A stretch of DNA of 64,000 nt, from positions 1,704,653 to 1,768,652 of the forward strand of contig NZ_CP065425.1 of NCBI RefSeq assembly GCF_016772275.1, read 5' to 3'. Shown one piece after another: positions 27,395 through 36,488 of this stretch. Source of the stretch: Heyndrickxia vini. Lineage in GTDB: Bacteria > Bacillota > Bacilli > Bacillales > Bacillaceae_C. The first letter of the stretch is position 1; the number at the start of each line of letters is the position of its first letter. The position numbers were made by a program, and so were the translations under genes. The notes beneath the pieces are model-generated. The model saw nothing but the letters and a program-made list of their open reading frames with translations, was not told the DNA's origin and ran no database searches.

Positions 27395-28894
27395 TTAGTC
27401 GCAATTTTCTACATCGAGATCGTCAAGATTCCACCAGAAGAAGCCATCGTTTTGGACAAGTGTTTCTGCTTCATTTGGTCCCATCGTTCCAGAAGCATAT
27501 TTTGGAATCTCAGAACTCGTTTGCTCCCACACTTCTGAAATTTTGTCGACAAATTTCCAAGATAATGCTACTTCGTCCCAATGGGTAAAGTTTGTTGCAT
27601 CGCCATTTAAGCAGTCGTAAAGTAATTTTTCATATGCTTCGGGTGTATTAATTCCATTGGAACCTTCATTTGAAAAATTCAATTTAACAGGATTCGTCTG
27701 CATGTTTTGTCCCGATTTTTTCGCATTAAGATGCAATGTAATTCCTTCGTCGGGTTGAATATGAATGACAAGTAAATTTGGCTTCAGCTGCTCATCATTA
27801 TTATAAAGATTCATCGGAATATCTTTAAATTGGATGACAATTTTGGTAGATTTGGTTGTCATCCGCTTTCCTGTTCGAATATAGAAGGGTACACCAGCCC
27901 ATCTAAAATTATCAATCATTAATTTACCTGCTACAAATGTTTCAGTTTGTGAATCCGGATTAACATTCAATTCATCGCGATAACCGACAACTTCATTACT
28001 GTCAATCGTACCAGAACCATATTGTCCGCGAACAAAATACTTATCCACTTCGTTTCCTTCTATTGCTCGCAAAGCACGAAATACTTTGACTTTTTCACTT
28101 CGAATTTCATCGGTTGTTAAGCGAATCGGAGGTTCCATTGCTAATAATGCCAGCATTTGCAACATATGATTTTGCACCATATCTCTTAGAGCGCCGCTGG
28201 TTTCATAATATCTTGCGCGTTCTTCGACTCCTAGTTTTTCACTTGAGGTAATTTGGATATTTGAAATGTAGCGATTATTCCAAAGAGGTTCAAAAAATGC
28301 ATTCGCAAATCGAATAACCTCAATATTTTGTACCATCGCTTTTCCTAAGTAGTGATCGATACGGTAAATTTCTTCTTCAGGAAAAGATTGACGAATTTGA
28401 GTATTTAACTGTTCAGCAGATTCTAAATCGTGACCGAAAGGCTTTTCAATAACAAGACGTTTAAATCCAGTTGTATTGGTTAATCCATCCGCTTTTAAAT
28501 GATCAGCAATCGTCCCAAAAAATTCCGGTGCCATCGCAAGATAGAAGATTCGGTTTCCTTGTAAAGAGTACTTTGTATCCAATTCTTCCGCTAAATTCTT
28601 TAATTGTATGTATGAGTCTGAGTCAGTGACATCATGTGGCTGATAATAGAAATGGGAGCTGAAATCATCAATTTGTTCATCTGCTCCAACGAATGAATGA
28701 ATCGAGTCTTTAATATTTTCTCGAAATTCTTCGTGTGACCATGGTCGTCTAGCCGTTCCGATCACTGCAAAATGTGTTGCTAATTTTCCTTTTTTGTAGA
28801 GATGGTAAAGAGAAGGGTAGAGTTTTCTTTTCGCTAAATCGCCAGTTGCACCAAATATCATGATTAATGAAGTTGAGGATTCATTTGAATTCAT
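27395..28894 (-). CDS. zwf: Glucose-6-phosphate 1-dehydrogenase
   Basis: First enzyme of the oxidative pentose phosphate pathway; supplies NADPH. The coenzyme loop G-A-T-G-D-L-A-K-R-K is at about residues 15-24, and the substrate motif R-I-D-H-Y-L-G-K, with the catalytic His nearby, is at about 178. The length of 499 residues matches the bacterial enzyme. AAGGAG precedes the ATG; an overlapping out-of-frame ATG gives only seven codons. It is divergent from rnz, with a 226-bp AT-rich spacer, and monocistronic with its own terminator. Confidence 0.96.
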   Translation of the reverse strand: MNSNESSTSLIMIFGATGDLAKRKLYPSLYHLYKKGKLATHFAVIGTARRPWSHEEFRENIKDSIHSFVGADEQIDDFSSHFYYQPHDVTDSDSYIQLKNLAEELDTKYSLQGNRIFYLAMAPEFFGTIADHLKADGLTNTTGFKRLVIEKPFGHDLESAEQLNTQIRQSFPEEEIYRIDHYLGKAMVQNIEVIRFANAFFEPLWNNRYISNIQITSSEKLGVEERARYYETSGALRDMVQNHMLQMLALLAMEPPIRLTTDEIRSEKVKVFRALRAIEGNEVDKYFVRGQYGSGTIDSNEVVGYRDELNVNPDSQTETFVAGKLMIDNFRWAGVPFYIRTGKRMTTKSTKIVIQFKDIPMNLYNNDEQLKPNLLVIHIQPDEGITLHLNAKKSGQNMQTNPVKLNFSNEGSNGINTPEAYEKLLYDCLNGDATNFTHWDEVALSWKFVDKISEVWEQTSSEIPKYASGTMGPNEAETLVQNDGFFWWNLDDLDVENCD

Positions 28895-28961
28895 TGTTGT
28901 TCATTCTCTCCTTTTTTCTTGCTATTTATAGGATACCAATTATTATCGTTAATACTTAATA

Positions 28962-28981
28962 ATGAAAAAAATTTTTTTCAT
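28962..28981. repeat. 20-bp perfect A7T7 palindrome between zwf and rnz
   Basis: ATG, seven A, seven T, then CAT, perfectly self-complementary, 68 bp upstream of the zwf ATG in the divergent spacer. Such a tract would be intrinsically bent, and it could be an operator. The rest of the spacer (28895-29120) is AT-rich, with a possible -10 (TAAAAT) for rnz near 29081. Confidence 0.45.
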
Positions 28982-29120
28982 ATGTGTATAACACATCCAA
29001 ATATTAAATTTACTCTATTTATAGTTGAAATGGCAAATGATATGCAATTAACGTACTAAAGGCTATTTTCAAAAATTTATGGTAAAATAAGCAGATAGTA
29101 ATATATGGGAGGGTTCCTCT

Positions 29121-30038
29121 TTGGATCTTTTATTTTTAGGAACAGGTGCTGGAATACCTGCAAAGTTACGAAATGTAACTTCAATTGCATTGAAAATGTT
29201 GGAGGAAAGAAAAACGATATGGTTGTTTGATTGTGGAGAAGCCACACAACATCAGATTTTACATACATCACTTAAGCCGCGGAAAATCGAAAAAATATTT
29301 ATCACTCATTTACATGGTGACCATATATACGGTTTACCGGGACTGCTTGGCAGCCGTTCTTTTCAAGCTGGTCATTCTGAACTAATTGTATATGGCCCAA
29401 AGGGGATAAAAGAATTTATCGAAGTATCACTTAAGGTGAGTGAAACACATTTGCAATACCCGCTTGTCATTGAAGAAATCAACGAGGGAATTGTTTTTGA
29501 AGATGATCAATTCGTTGTAGAGGCTTCTGTTTTAGAACATGGAGTTAAAAGTTTTGGTTACCGCATTACCGAAAAAGATCGGAAGGGTACGTTGGATGCC
29601 GATAAGCTTCGAAACGATGGGATTATGCCAGGCCCAATTTATGCAAAACTAAAAAACGGTGAGGCCGTCCAATTAGAAGACGGACGGATCATTAATGGAA
29701 AAGATTATGTAGGCCCTGACCAAAAGGGTAAAATTGTTACGATCCTAGGTGATACAAGACTCTGTGAGAATTCGCGTAAATTAGCTCAAAATGCGGATAT
29801 TCTTGTTCATGAGGCTACTTTTTCAGCTGAGAATGAAGAACTCGCATTTGATTACTATCATTCTACTGCAAAACAAGCGGCAGCTATTGCTTCTCAAGCC
29901 AATGTAGGAACTTTATGTTTAACACATATTAGTTCAAGATATGGAAAAGATGACTGGCCGCAGCTAGTGAAGGAAGCAAAAGAAATATTTCCTAATAGTG
30001 TGATTGCACATGATTTTATGGAAATGAATATTAAATAG
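29121..30038 (+). CDS. rnz: Ribonuclease Z
   Basis: Endonuclease that removes 3' trailers from tRNA precursors lacking an encoded CCA. Metallo-beta-lactamase fold of the long-known RNase Z type: F-L-G-T-G-A-G at the N-terminus, zinc motif T-H-L-H-G-D-H near residue 62, further ligands in L-E-H-G and L-G-D-T-R, and the final T-H-I-S-S-R-Y segment. It starts at TTG 29121 behind GGGAGGG and has 305 residues, the standard size. It ends at a bidirectional terminator shared with namA. Confidence 0.95.
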   Translation: MDLLFLGTGAGIPAKLRNVTSIALKMLEERKTIWLFDCGEATQHQILHTSLKPRKIEKIFITHLHGDHIYGLPGLLGSRSFQAGHSELIVYGPKGIKEFIEVSLKVSETHLQYPLVIEEINEGIVFEDDQFVVEASVLEHGVKSFGYRITEKDRKGTLDADKLRNDGIMPGPIYAKLKNGEAVQLEDGRIINGKDYVGPDQKGKIVTILGDTRLCENSRKLAQNADILVHEATFSAENEELAFDYYHSTAKQAAAIASQANVGTLCLTHISSRYGKDDWPQLVKEAKEIFPNSVIAHDFMEMNIK

Positions 30039-30046
30039 CAGTTAAT

Positions 30047-30076
30047 AAAAAAATAAGCCGTTTAGGCTTATTTTTT
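30047..30076. terminator. Bidirectional terminator between rnz and namA
   Basis: AAAAAAATAAGCC and GGCTTATTTTTT pair around GTTTA and end both convergent genes. The namA stop overlaps its right arm. Confidence 0.9.
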
Positions 30077-31094
30077 AATTCCATCCACGTTCATACTGTA
30101 TTGGACTTTCAATCTTGGCACCAAGCTCTTTCGCAGCACGGCGCGGCCAGTATGGATCTCGTAATAGTTCGCGAGCTAATAAAACTAAATCAGCACGTTC
30201 ATTTTGCAGAATTTCCTCTGCTTGTAGTGGTGAAGTAATTAGACCAACTGCTCCCGTATCAATAGCTGCTTCCTCTTTAATTTTTTGGGCAAATGGAACT
30301 TGGTAGCTAGGGAATACGGAGATTCTTGCCGGTACAACAGCTCCTGAGCTTACATCAATTAAATCGACTCCTTGATCTTTCATCCATTTACCAAATTGAA
30401 CATAATCTTCTGGAGCAAGACCTTCCGGATGATAGTCATTTGCCGAAACACGCACCATTAACGGGCCATCCCATATTGATCTCACTTCTTTTATGATTTC
30501 TTTTAAGAAACGGTAGCGATTTTCCGCAGAACCGCCGTACTCATCTGTTCTTTGATTAGAAAGTGGGGATAAGAATTCATTAATTAAATAGCCATGTGCT
30601 CCATGAAGTTCGATAACCTCGAAGCCAGCTTTTTTTGCTCGCAGAACTCCTTGTTTAAATGCTTCCACTGTTTCTTTGATCTCTTCTTTACTCATTTCTT
30701 TCGGTGTCTTACTTTTTTCATTGAAAGCAATGGCTGAAGGAGCTACAATTTCACCCTCAAGTTCAGCTTTTCTTCCTGCATGGGCAATTTGAATACCAGC
30801 AACAGATCCATGAGATTTGATCATTCGAACTAAATCTGCCAAGCCTTCAATATGTTCATCGCTCCAAATTCCTAAATCCTGAGGACTTATTCTTCCTTGT
30901 GGTGTTACAGCTGTCGCTTCAAGAATAATTAATCCTACTTGGCCGACTGCACGACTTGTATAATGTGTCCGGTGCCAGTCATTAACGATGCCATCTTCAT
31001 TTTCGCAAGAATACATACACATCGGTGACATGACAATTCTATTTTTTAACGTAACATTTTTTATTGTATATGGTTCAAATAATTTTACAGTCAA
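30075..31094 (-). CDS. namA: NADPH dehydrogenase NamA (YqjM), old yellow enzyme family
   Basis: FMN enzyme that reduces activated double bonds in unsaturated aldehydes and ketones and in nitro-aromatics, linked to oxidative stress. TIM-barrel motifs are visible: the M-S-P-M-C-M-Y-S segment with the Cys that tunes the flavin (near residue 26), H-A-G-R-K, and [14 protein letters not shown] with [10 protein letters not shown], the classic family signature. It has 339 residues, the YqjM length. It starts at TTG 31094 behind AAGGAGGG. It lies downstream of proI on the same strand, with 78 bp between. Confidence 0.95.
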   Translation of the reverse strand: MTVKLFEPYTIKNVTLKNRIVMSPMCMYSCENEDGIVNDWHRTHYTSRAVGQVGLIILEATAVTPQGRISPQDLGIWSDEHIEGLADLVRMIKSHGSVAGIQIAHAGRKAELEGEIVAPSAIAFNEKSKTPKEMSKEEIKETVEAFKQGVLRAKKAGFEVIELHGAHGYLINEFLSPLSNQRTDEYGGSAENRYRFLKEIIKEVRSIWDGPLMVRVSANDYHPEGLAPEDYVQFGKWMKDQGVDLIDVSSGAVVPARISVFPSYQVPFAQKIKEEAAIDTGAVGLITSPLQAEEILQNERADLVLLARELLRDPYWPRRAAKELGAKIESPIQYERGWN

Positions 31095-31172
31095 CTTAAT
31101 CCCTCCTTAATCTTTCTTGAATACAAATTATAGCAATGTGAGTTGGTTAAGGAAAGAAACTTGCTTGCAAAA

Positions 31173-31991
31173 TTATAGCTGATTTTTACTGTTTATTTGT
31201 GCGAGTCTCTTTGATTGTGTTGTCGCTTCCTTTATGCAATGAATAAATGCTTCTTTTACATTACTGTTATCCAAAACACGAATTCCCGCTTCTGTTGTCC
31301 CTCCCGGACTTGTTACCGATTTCCGTAAATCGGCAGGTGATTTTCCCGATAACTCTAACATTTCCGCTGCACCTAATAATGTTTGGATAATTAGTTTTTT
31401 TGCTTCTGTATGTTCTAAACCTATTTCTTGAGCTGATTGCTCCATTGCTTCTGCGATATAGTATATATAAGCTGGCCCACTACCTGACAATCCTGTTATT
31501 GCATCAAGTTTTTCTTCCTCAACAATTGTAGTCTTACCAATGGATGATAATAAATTTATGGTGATATTTAGCTGTTCAGCTGATACTTTATCATTGAAAG
31601 CAATGGCTGTTGCAGACTTTCCGATTGCGGCAGATGTGTTTGGCATAGCACGGATTATCGGTCCATTTAGTATAGATTCAATATAAGTGATTGATATGCC
31701 TGCCAAAACCGAAATGACCAATGTCTTTGAATCAAGATACGGGTGAATAGCAAGTAGTGCATCTTTAGCATCCTTCGGTTTAACAGCAAGGAAGACAATG
31801 TCTGTTTGCTCTAAAAGATTTTTCATATTATATGTTGTTTGTATTTTATATTTTTCCTTTAATGTAGATAGCTTTATATCGTCTGAACGATTTGTTACAT
31901 AAATATTTTTATGATCGATCAATTTCTTTTGAGTCATGCCGCTAATAATTGCTTCTGCCATAGATCCAGCACCGATAAATGAGATTTTCAT
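31173..31991 (-). CDS. proI: Pyrroline-5-carboxylate reductase
   Basis: Last step of proline synthesis: NAD(P)H-dependent reduction of pyrroline-5-carboxylate. The N-terminal Rossmann motif is G-A-G-S-M-A-E-A-I, and the C-terminal helical domain has the family signature G-L-S-G-S-G-P-A-Y through S-P-G-G-T-T-E-A-G. It has 272 residues. GGAGGG precedes the ATG. The gene is controlled by an upstream T-box leader, consistent with anabolic proline synthesis responding to uncharged tRNA. Confidence 0.95.
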   Translation of the reverse strand: MKISFIGAGSMAEAIISGMTQKKLIDHKNIYVTNRSDDIKLSTLKEKYKIQTTYNMKNLLEQTDIVFLAVKPKDAKDALLAIHPYLDSKTLVISVLAGISITYIESILNGPIIRAMPNTSAAIGKSATAIAFNDKVSAEQLNITINLLSSIGKTTIVEEEKLDAITGLSGSGPAYIYYIAEAMEQSAQEIGLEHTEAKKLIIQTLLGAAEMLELSGKSPADLRKSVTSPGGTTEAGIRVLDNSNVKEAFIHCIKEATTQSKRLAQINSKNQL

Positions 31992-32017
31992 CTATATCCC
32001 TCCAAAATTTTGATCTA

Positions 32018-32263
32018 AAATTAAAAACCCTCTCATCCGAAAAGGACGAAAGGGTTTTTCGCGGTACCACCTTTATTAAATGTAAAAAAGGATCTTTACA
32101 TTTATCTCATACCGTTAACGCCGGAGACGTATTGGTTTGCCAATAAGCTCTCAAGGTAGGTTCAATAAAAAAGCGGATGGTGAAGTCTTTCAGCCGATGA
32201 ACTTCACTCTCTTTCACCATTTTTTATTTAATAGCCTTGGTCATTGCGATTATTTTTTAAATT
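32018..32263 (-). promoter_or_regulatory. T-box riboswitch in the proI leader
   Basis: Read on the reverse strand, the leader contains the T-box core AGGTGGTACCGCG (32060-32072). It is followed by the C-C-C-T-T-T-C-G-T-C-C antiterminator arm and a competing terminator with T-run (32023-32059). A stem I-like arm pairs AATAAAA...GGTGAA with TTCACC...TTTTTTATT (about 32162-32231), and GAACCTACCTTGAG marks the later stems. With proI as target, the tRNA should be tRNA-Pro; a CCG triplet in a 3'-side bulge near 32173-32176 is a possible specifier, but I could not fix the specifier loop. Confidence 0.88.
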
Positions 32264-32269
32264 ATATAG

Positions 32270-32299
32270 ATTATGCAAAAGAAATAGCTTGTCTGTCAA
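32270..32299 (-). promoter_or_regulatory. Sigma-A promoter of the T-box-proI transcript
   Basis: On the reverse strand TTGACA (32299-32294), an 18-bp spacer and CATAAT (32275-32270) form a near-consensus promoter that starts transcription near 32263, just before the T-box leader. Confidence 0.7.
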
Positions 32300-32422
32300 G
32301 TACATTTTTATAATTTTCTGTATTTTTATATTAATATAATGACATTTTTGATTCTTATAGGTACAATATATGTATTAATCATTTAGAATATTATAGAAAT
32401 ATAAAATAAGGGGATGCAGAGA

Positions 32423-33385
32423 ATGGTATCTTGGATTGGTAATATAGCAAAAATCTCACTGCCTACGCCCTTTGCTGTAGGCGACGTCAATGTGTATATT
32501 ATTAAAGGGGATGTATTAACACTAATCGATGCAGGGGTAAAAACAAACGAAGCATGGGAATCTTTTACATATCAATTATCACAATTAGGGTATACACCGA
32601 ATGATATTGAGCAAGTGATTTTGACCCATCATCATCCTGATCATGTTGGTCTGCTTGAATGGCTTCCTAATGAGATTAAGATTTTCGGACATCAATATTG
32701 CAAACCGTATCTTACTTTTGATGAAGAGTTCTTTAGTGCACACGATCAATTTTATTTAACCCTATTTCATGAATTTGGTGTACATGGTGAATTTGCTCAG
32801 CTATTAAAAAAATGGAAATCCCCATTAAGGTTTTCTGCTAGTCGTTCGTTAACTGATATAATAAATGAAGGGGATCGTATCCCAGGGTTTGAAGATTGGA
32901 ACATACTTGAAACACTTGGACACGCGCAAAGTCATTTATCTTTTTATCGTGAAAAGGATGGCACGATGATTGCCGGTGACCATATACTTGCAAAAATCTC
33001 TTCGAATCCATTATTGGAACCGCCATTATCAACAGAGAGCGAACGTCCAAAACCTCAATTGCAATACAATGCTTCCTTAAAGAAGCTTTTTAATTATGAT
33101 ATTTCCATAGCTTTTACCGGACATGGAGCAGAAGTAAAAGATGTCCACGCTCTAGTTGAACGCAGGCTGCAAAGACAGCATGACCGTGCGATGCAAGTAA
33201 GAGAAATGATCAAAGAGAAATCTTTAACGACATTTGAAATCTGTCAAAGGCTCTTCCCGGCCGTCTATCAAAAAGAATTAGGACTGACTTTATCGGAAAC
33301 AACTGCTCAATTAGACTTTTTGCTCTCAAAAGATGCAATCAAGAAAGTGGTGAATGAAGAAGGTATCGCTTATTTTAGTATGTAA
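32423..33385 (+). CDS. yqjP: Metallo-beta-lactamase fold hydrolase YqjP
   Basis: A 320-residue protein with the two-metal H-H-H-P-D-H motif (near residue 71), a later G-D-H-I metal-ligand strand and F-T-G-H-G-A near residue 237. A C-terminal winged-helix-like region (about 270-320) is typical of the LACTB2-type hydrolases. The substrate is unknown; nucleic acid or thioester hydrolysis are both seen in relatives. ATG 32423 lies 9 bp after AAGGGG and is preferred to ATG 32414, which touches that site. It is followed 14 bp later by yqjQ, with which it forms an operon. Confidence 0.85.
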   Translation: MVSWIGNIAKISLPTPFAVGDVNVYIIKGDVLTLIDAGVKTNEAWESFTYQLSQLGYTPNDIEQVILTHHHPDHVGLLEWLPNEIKIFGHQYCKPYLTFDEEFFSAHDQFYLTLFHEFGVHGEFAQLLKKWKSPLRFSASRSLTDIINEGDRIPGFEDWNILETLGHAQSHLSFYREKDGTMIAGDHILAKISSNPLLEPPLSTESERPKPQLQYNASLKKLFNYDISIAFTGHGAEVKDVHALVERRLQRQHDRAMQVREMIKEKSLTTFEICQRLFPAVYQKELGLTLSETTAQLDFLLSKDAIKKVVNEEGIAYFSM

Positions 33386-33399
33386 TAGGAGTGAACGAT

Positions 33400-34197
33400 A
33401 TGACGAATCATCGTCTTCATAACAAAACTATTGTTATTACAGGTGCATCGGGGGGGCTAGGTGAACAGATTGCCTACAAATGTGCAAAAAATGGGGCCAA
33501 TCTCGTCCTTCTTGCCCGCAATATTGAAAAATTGAAGGTGATGAAACGTAACATAGTAGAAAAGTATTCGGTGAGATGTAGCATTCAATTTTTAGATGTT
33601 TCCTCCCATGAACAGATTCCAGGTGTTTTTCAAAACATTCGGGAGGAAGTTGGAAACATTGATGTATTAGTCAATAATGCGGGGTACGGTGTTTTTGAAG
33701 AGGCACATTCAGCCTCTATGACCGATATTAAAGGAATGTTTGATGTGAATGTTGTTGGACTAATGGCCTGTACGAAAGAGGTCCTCACATCGATGCGAAC
33801 GAACAAATCTGGACATATCATTAATATCGCCTCCCAAGCTGGGAAAATGGCCACTCCCAAATCAAGTGTCTATGCTGCAACAAAGTTCGCTGTTATTGGA
33901 TATTCTAATAGCATAAGGATGGAATTGTCCCCATATAACGTCTTTGTGACAACGGTCAATCCCGGCCCAATTGCTACTAATTTTTTTCATGTAGCTGATA
34001 AATCTGGAACTTACGCAAAAAGTGTTGAAAAATTTATGCTGGATCCGGAAAAGTTAGCGAAGAACATTGTTGACAGCATGCTGACAAAACGCAGGGAAAT
34101 CAATGCGCCCGGTTGGATGAATGTAGGGAGTATTTTCTATACTTTATTTCCCCGAACGGTAGAACGGTTAGGGAGAAAGGCGTTTTTCAAAAAGTAA
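33400..34197 (+). CDS. yqjQ: Short-chain dehydrogenase/reductase YqjQ
   Basis: Classic SDR of 265 residues with cofactor motif T-G-A-S-G-G-L-G (residues 15-22), N-N-A-G-Y-G, and the catalytic set Ser, Y-A-A-T-K. The acidic or basic residue that decides NAD against NADP is not clear; the R-N after strand 2 (L-L-A-R-N) suggests NADP. The substrate is unknown. ATG 33400 is preferred over GTG 33391 because the AGGAG site overlaps the latter. It is the second gene of the yqjP-yqjQ operon and is followed by a terminator. Confidence 0.87.
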   Translation: MTNHRLHNKTIVITGASGGLGEQIAYKCAKNGANLVLLARNIEKLKVMKRNIVEKYSVRCSIQFLDVSSHEQIPGVFQNIREEVGNIDVLVNNAGYGVFEEAHSASMTDIKGMFDVNVVGLMACTKEVLTSMRTNKSGHIINIASQAGKMATPKSSVYAATKFAVIGYSNSIRMELSPYNVFVTTVNPGPIATNFFHVADKSGTYAKSVEKFMLDPEKLAKNIVDSMLTKRREINAPGWMNVGSIFYTLFPRTVERLGRKAFFKK

Positions 34198-34203
34198 GGA
34201 TGT

Positions 34204-34230
34204 AACCCGGATTACTATTCGGGTTTTTTA
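34204..34230 (+). terminator. Terminator of yqjPQ
   Basis: AACCCG and CGGGTT pair and are followed by a T-run. Confidence 0.75.
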
Positions 34231-34331
34231 TGTGAGTAGAAATAAATATGGAAATAGAAAAACTTTTTTAGAGGTTCAAATGTCTAAATCACAGACCAAA
34301 TTAAATAGCAAATCACATAAACTTCACAGTC

Positions 34332-34373
34332 AAAAAGGCTTAGAGATAATACATCTCTAAGCCTTTTTTTCAC
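34332..34373. terminator. Orphan bidirectional terminator
   Basis: AAAAAGGCTTAGAGA and TCTCTAAGCCTTTTT are perfectly complementary over 15 bp with a short loop. The 100 bp before it hold no recognisable gene, so it may be left from a lost gene or shield the SOS operon that follows. Confidence 0.75.
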
Positions 34374-34410
34374 AAAACCATAAGTGCATTAAGATGCCAA
34401 AACGAGTTTG

Positions 34411-34650
34411 ATAAATAGGCGGAGAAATTTCCCTTAAATAGAAAATAGCACTGACAATAGGTTAAATAGACGGAAGTTTTCCGACTATTGATTATAAAAA
34501 TGTGAAAATGGGTAATATTGCTTTGCTTAATCGGAGATTCTCCGCTTATATTCCCTAAATCAAGCTCTATTCTGCAGTATAGCCGGAGAAGTTCCGCTTA
34601 TTTTAAATAATCCATGTCAGCTATGAATGACGGACTTTTTTCCTAATTTC
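34411..34650. repeat. Array of five degenerate short palindromes, spaced 47-61 bp
   Basis: Five related palindromic cores of the form CGGA-(4-7)-TCCG begin near 34418, 34469, 34530, 34582 and 34629. Most are preceded by TTAAATA or a related AT-rich motif and followed by CTTA or CTAT. Examples are CGGAGATTCTCCG and CGGAAGTTTTCCG. Spacers differ in sequence and length and the cores are not identical, so this is not a CRISPR array. The 600-bp gap between yqjQ and polY2 otherwise holds only two terminators and the SOS promoter. Confidence 0.65.
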
Positions 34651-34670
34651 CAAAAACTGATGATTGAACA

Positions 34671-34719
34671 CGAACGTATATTCGAATAAAATAATACATA
34701 TAATAAGAACGAACGTTCC
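34671..34719 (+). promoter_or_regulatory. SOS promoter with two LexA boxes before polY2
   Basis: CGAACGTATATTCG (34671-34684) and AGAACGAACGTTCC (34706-34719) match the Bacillus LexA/DinR consensus CGAAC-N4-GTTCG, the second with one outer mismatch. A perfect -10 (TATAAT, 34699-34704) lies between them, so repressor at either site would block the promoter. This agrees with DNA-damage induction of the YqjW/UvrX family. Confidence 0.82.
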
Positions 34720-34798
34720 TGTTTGCAGGGAGATTATATAGTTGAAAAAAGGTTCTAAAATAAATCATTGTAAAGAACCATAGAAAAGGGGCTTAGTA

Positions 34799-36067
34799 AT
34801 GATTGATTACGATGAACTCCCGCAGAATCAAATACTGTGTATCGATATGAAAAGTTTTTATGCAAGTTGCAGTGCGGTTATGCGGGGATTAGACCCTATG
34901 GAATGCTATTTAGCGGTGGTTGGAAACAAAGAGCAATCAGGAAGTATTGTGCTCGCTGCTTCGCCGAAATTAAAAAAGGAATTTGGCATTAAACCAGCAT
35001 CTTCTCGTATGTTTGATATTCCCGATGACAATAGAATCCAAGTTGTTGAAGCTCAAATGTCAACATATTTACAAATTTCCACTGAATTAATAAAAATTTT
35101 TAATAAGTATGCACCTATGGAAGATATCCATATCTATAGTGTAGATGAATCATTTATTAAAGTAGATGGACTGAAAAAATTATTCGGTGACTCGAAAACA
35201 ATTGCGCATATGATCAAAAAGCAAATCCTCGACACCTTTGGGCTTCCTTGCACGATTGGCATTGGACCTAATATGCTTATGGCAAAACTAGCGCTAGATT
35301 TGGAATCTAAAAAAGTAAAGGATGGAATAGCGGAATGGACTTATGAGGATATTCCAACCAAACTTTGGACAGTATCCCCTTTACGGAAAATGTGGGGGAT
35401 AGGAAGAAGAATTGAAAATAGGCTAAATAGAATGGGGATTTTTTCTGTCGGTCATTTGGCAAAATATGATTTAAAGTTATTGGAAAAGGAATTTGGCATT
35501 ATGGGAAATCAGCTTTACCATCATGCTTGGGGAATCGATTTATCTGAATTAGGAGCTCCTATCATCGAAGGGCAAATTAGTTTTGCGAAAGGTCAAATCC
35601 TACTGCGTGACTATAAGGAGGAACATGAAATCAAAATAGTACTATTAGAAATGTGCGAGGAAGTCGCACGTAGAGCTCGGACCTCAAAAAAAGCGGGGAG
35701 AACCATTAGTTTAGGCATTGGATATAGTGATGCTGATTTTGGCGGTGGCTTTCATCGGTCTTATACTGTCGATGAACCAACGAACGTAACGATGACCATT
35801 TATAAAGTATGTTTAATGTTATTCCATAAATTTTATTCCGGAAAGAACGTTCGCCAAATATCTATATCTCTTTCTAATATTGTTGATGATTCAACATTAC
35901 AATTAAATTTGTTTGAGCCTAACAAAACAAAATTACATGATTTAGGATATGTTGTAGATAAGATCAGAGATAAGTTTGGTTCAGCAGCGGTCTTGAGGGC
36001 GGTTTCTTTCACTGAAGCCGGGACCGCTTTAAAACGTTCAGCACTTGTGGGGGGACATAAAGCATGA
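34799..36067 (+). CDS. polY2: SOS-induced Y-family DNA polymerase PolY2 (YqjW/UvrX type)
   Basis: A 422-residue translesion polymerase of the UmuC-like group. Catalytic residues are in C-I-D-M-K-S-F-Y-A-S-C (residue about 16) and S-V-D-E-S-F (about 117). A helix-hairpin-helix (M-W-G-I-G-R-R-I) is near 200, and the clamp-binding motif Q-L-N-L-F lies near 380. The C-terminal tail after the clamp motif is conserved in YqjW. AAAGGGG precedes the ATG. Its stop overlaps the start of the YolD-like gene by four bases, so both are made together after DNA damage. Confidence 0.92.
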   Translation: MIDYDELPQNQILCIDMKSFYASCSAVMRGLDPMECYLAVVGNKEQSGSIVLAASPKLKKEFGIKPASSRMFDIPDDNRIQVVEAQMSTYLQISTELIKIFNKYAPMEDIHIYSVDESFIKVDGLKKLFGDSKTIAHMIKKQILDTFGLPCTIGIGPNMLMAKLALDLESKKVKDGIAEWTYEDIPTKLWTVSPLRKMWGIGRRIENRLNRMGIFSVGHLAKYDLKLLEKEFGIMGNQLYHHAWGIDLSELGAPIIEGQISFAKGQILLRDYKEEHEIKIVLLEMCEEVARRARTSKKAGRTISLGIGYSDADFGGGFHRSYTVDEPTNVTMTIYKVCLMLFHKFYSGKNVRQISISLSNIVDDSTLQLNLFEPNKTKLHDLGYVVDKIRDKFGSAAVLRAVSFTEAGTALKRSALVGGHKA

Positions 36068-36396
36068 TTCGTGACAGAGGGAATAAAAAATGGGTCTCAC
36101 TAATGCTACCAGAGCATGTAAAAATGTTAAAAGATATGTCTGTAGATCTAAAACGGCTAGACAAACCATTACTTGACGAATACCAGATTCAGGAGTTTGA
36201 GGAAAAAATAAAGTACGCACAGAAATTTAAATTACCTGTAGAGTTTTCTATTTTTGAACATGGATTTATAAGGGGAATTGTTGGAAAAATAATTAAAATG
36301 GATTCTTTAGAAAAAAAAATTAAGATTGAAGCAATGAATGAAGACATTGAATATATAGAGTTTAATCAGGTAACAAATGTACAAATTAAAGATTAA
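36064..36396 (+). CDS. yqjX: YolD-like protein YqjX
   Basis: A 110-residue protein of the YolD-like family, which is regularly found directly after UvrX/YqjW polymerases. It has the M-I-R-D-R-G-N-K-K-W N-terminus, M-L-P-E-H at about residue 17, and a C-terminal small beta domain (I-F-E-H-G-F-I-R-G-I-V-G-K-I). It is thought to be a partner of the polymerase, like UmuD to UmuC but unrelated in sequence; the exact role is not established. Start and previous stop share ATGA, indicating coupled translation. Confidence 0.88.
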   Translation: MIRDRGNKKWVSLMLPEHVKMLKDMSVDLKRLDKPLLDEYQIQEFEEKIKYAQKFKLPVEFSIFEHGFIRGIVGKIIKMDSLEKKIKIEAMNEDIEYIEFNQVTNVQIKD

Positions 36397-36488
36397 ACCG
36401 TAGGTACTGAATGAGGTTTATCATACAATAAAGAAGCTTTTCCCTCATTTTTAATATTAAGATAAACCCAAAGAGAGGAGAAAAGTAC

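Noticed and set aside
34411-34650. CRISPR array
   Set aside because: Cores are degenerate, short and differ in spacing (47-61 bp); no identical direct repeats of CRISPR length and no cas genes in the window.
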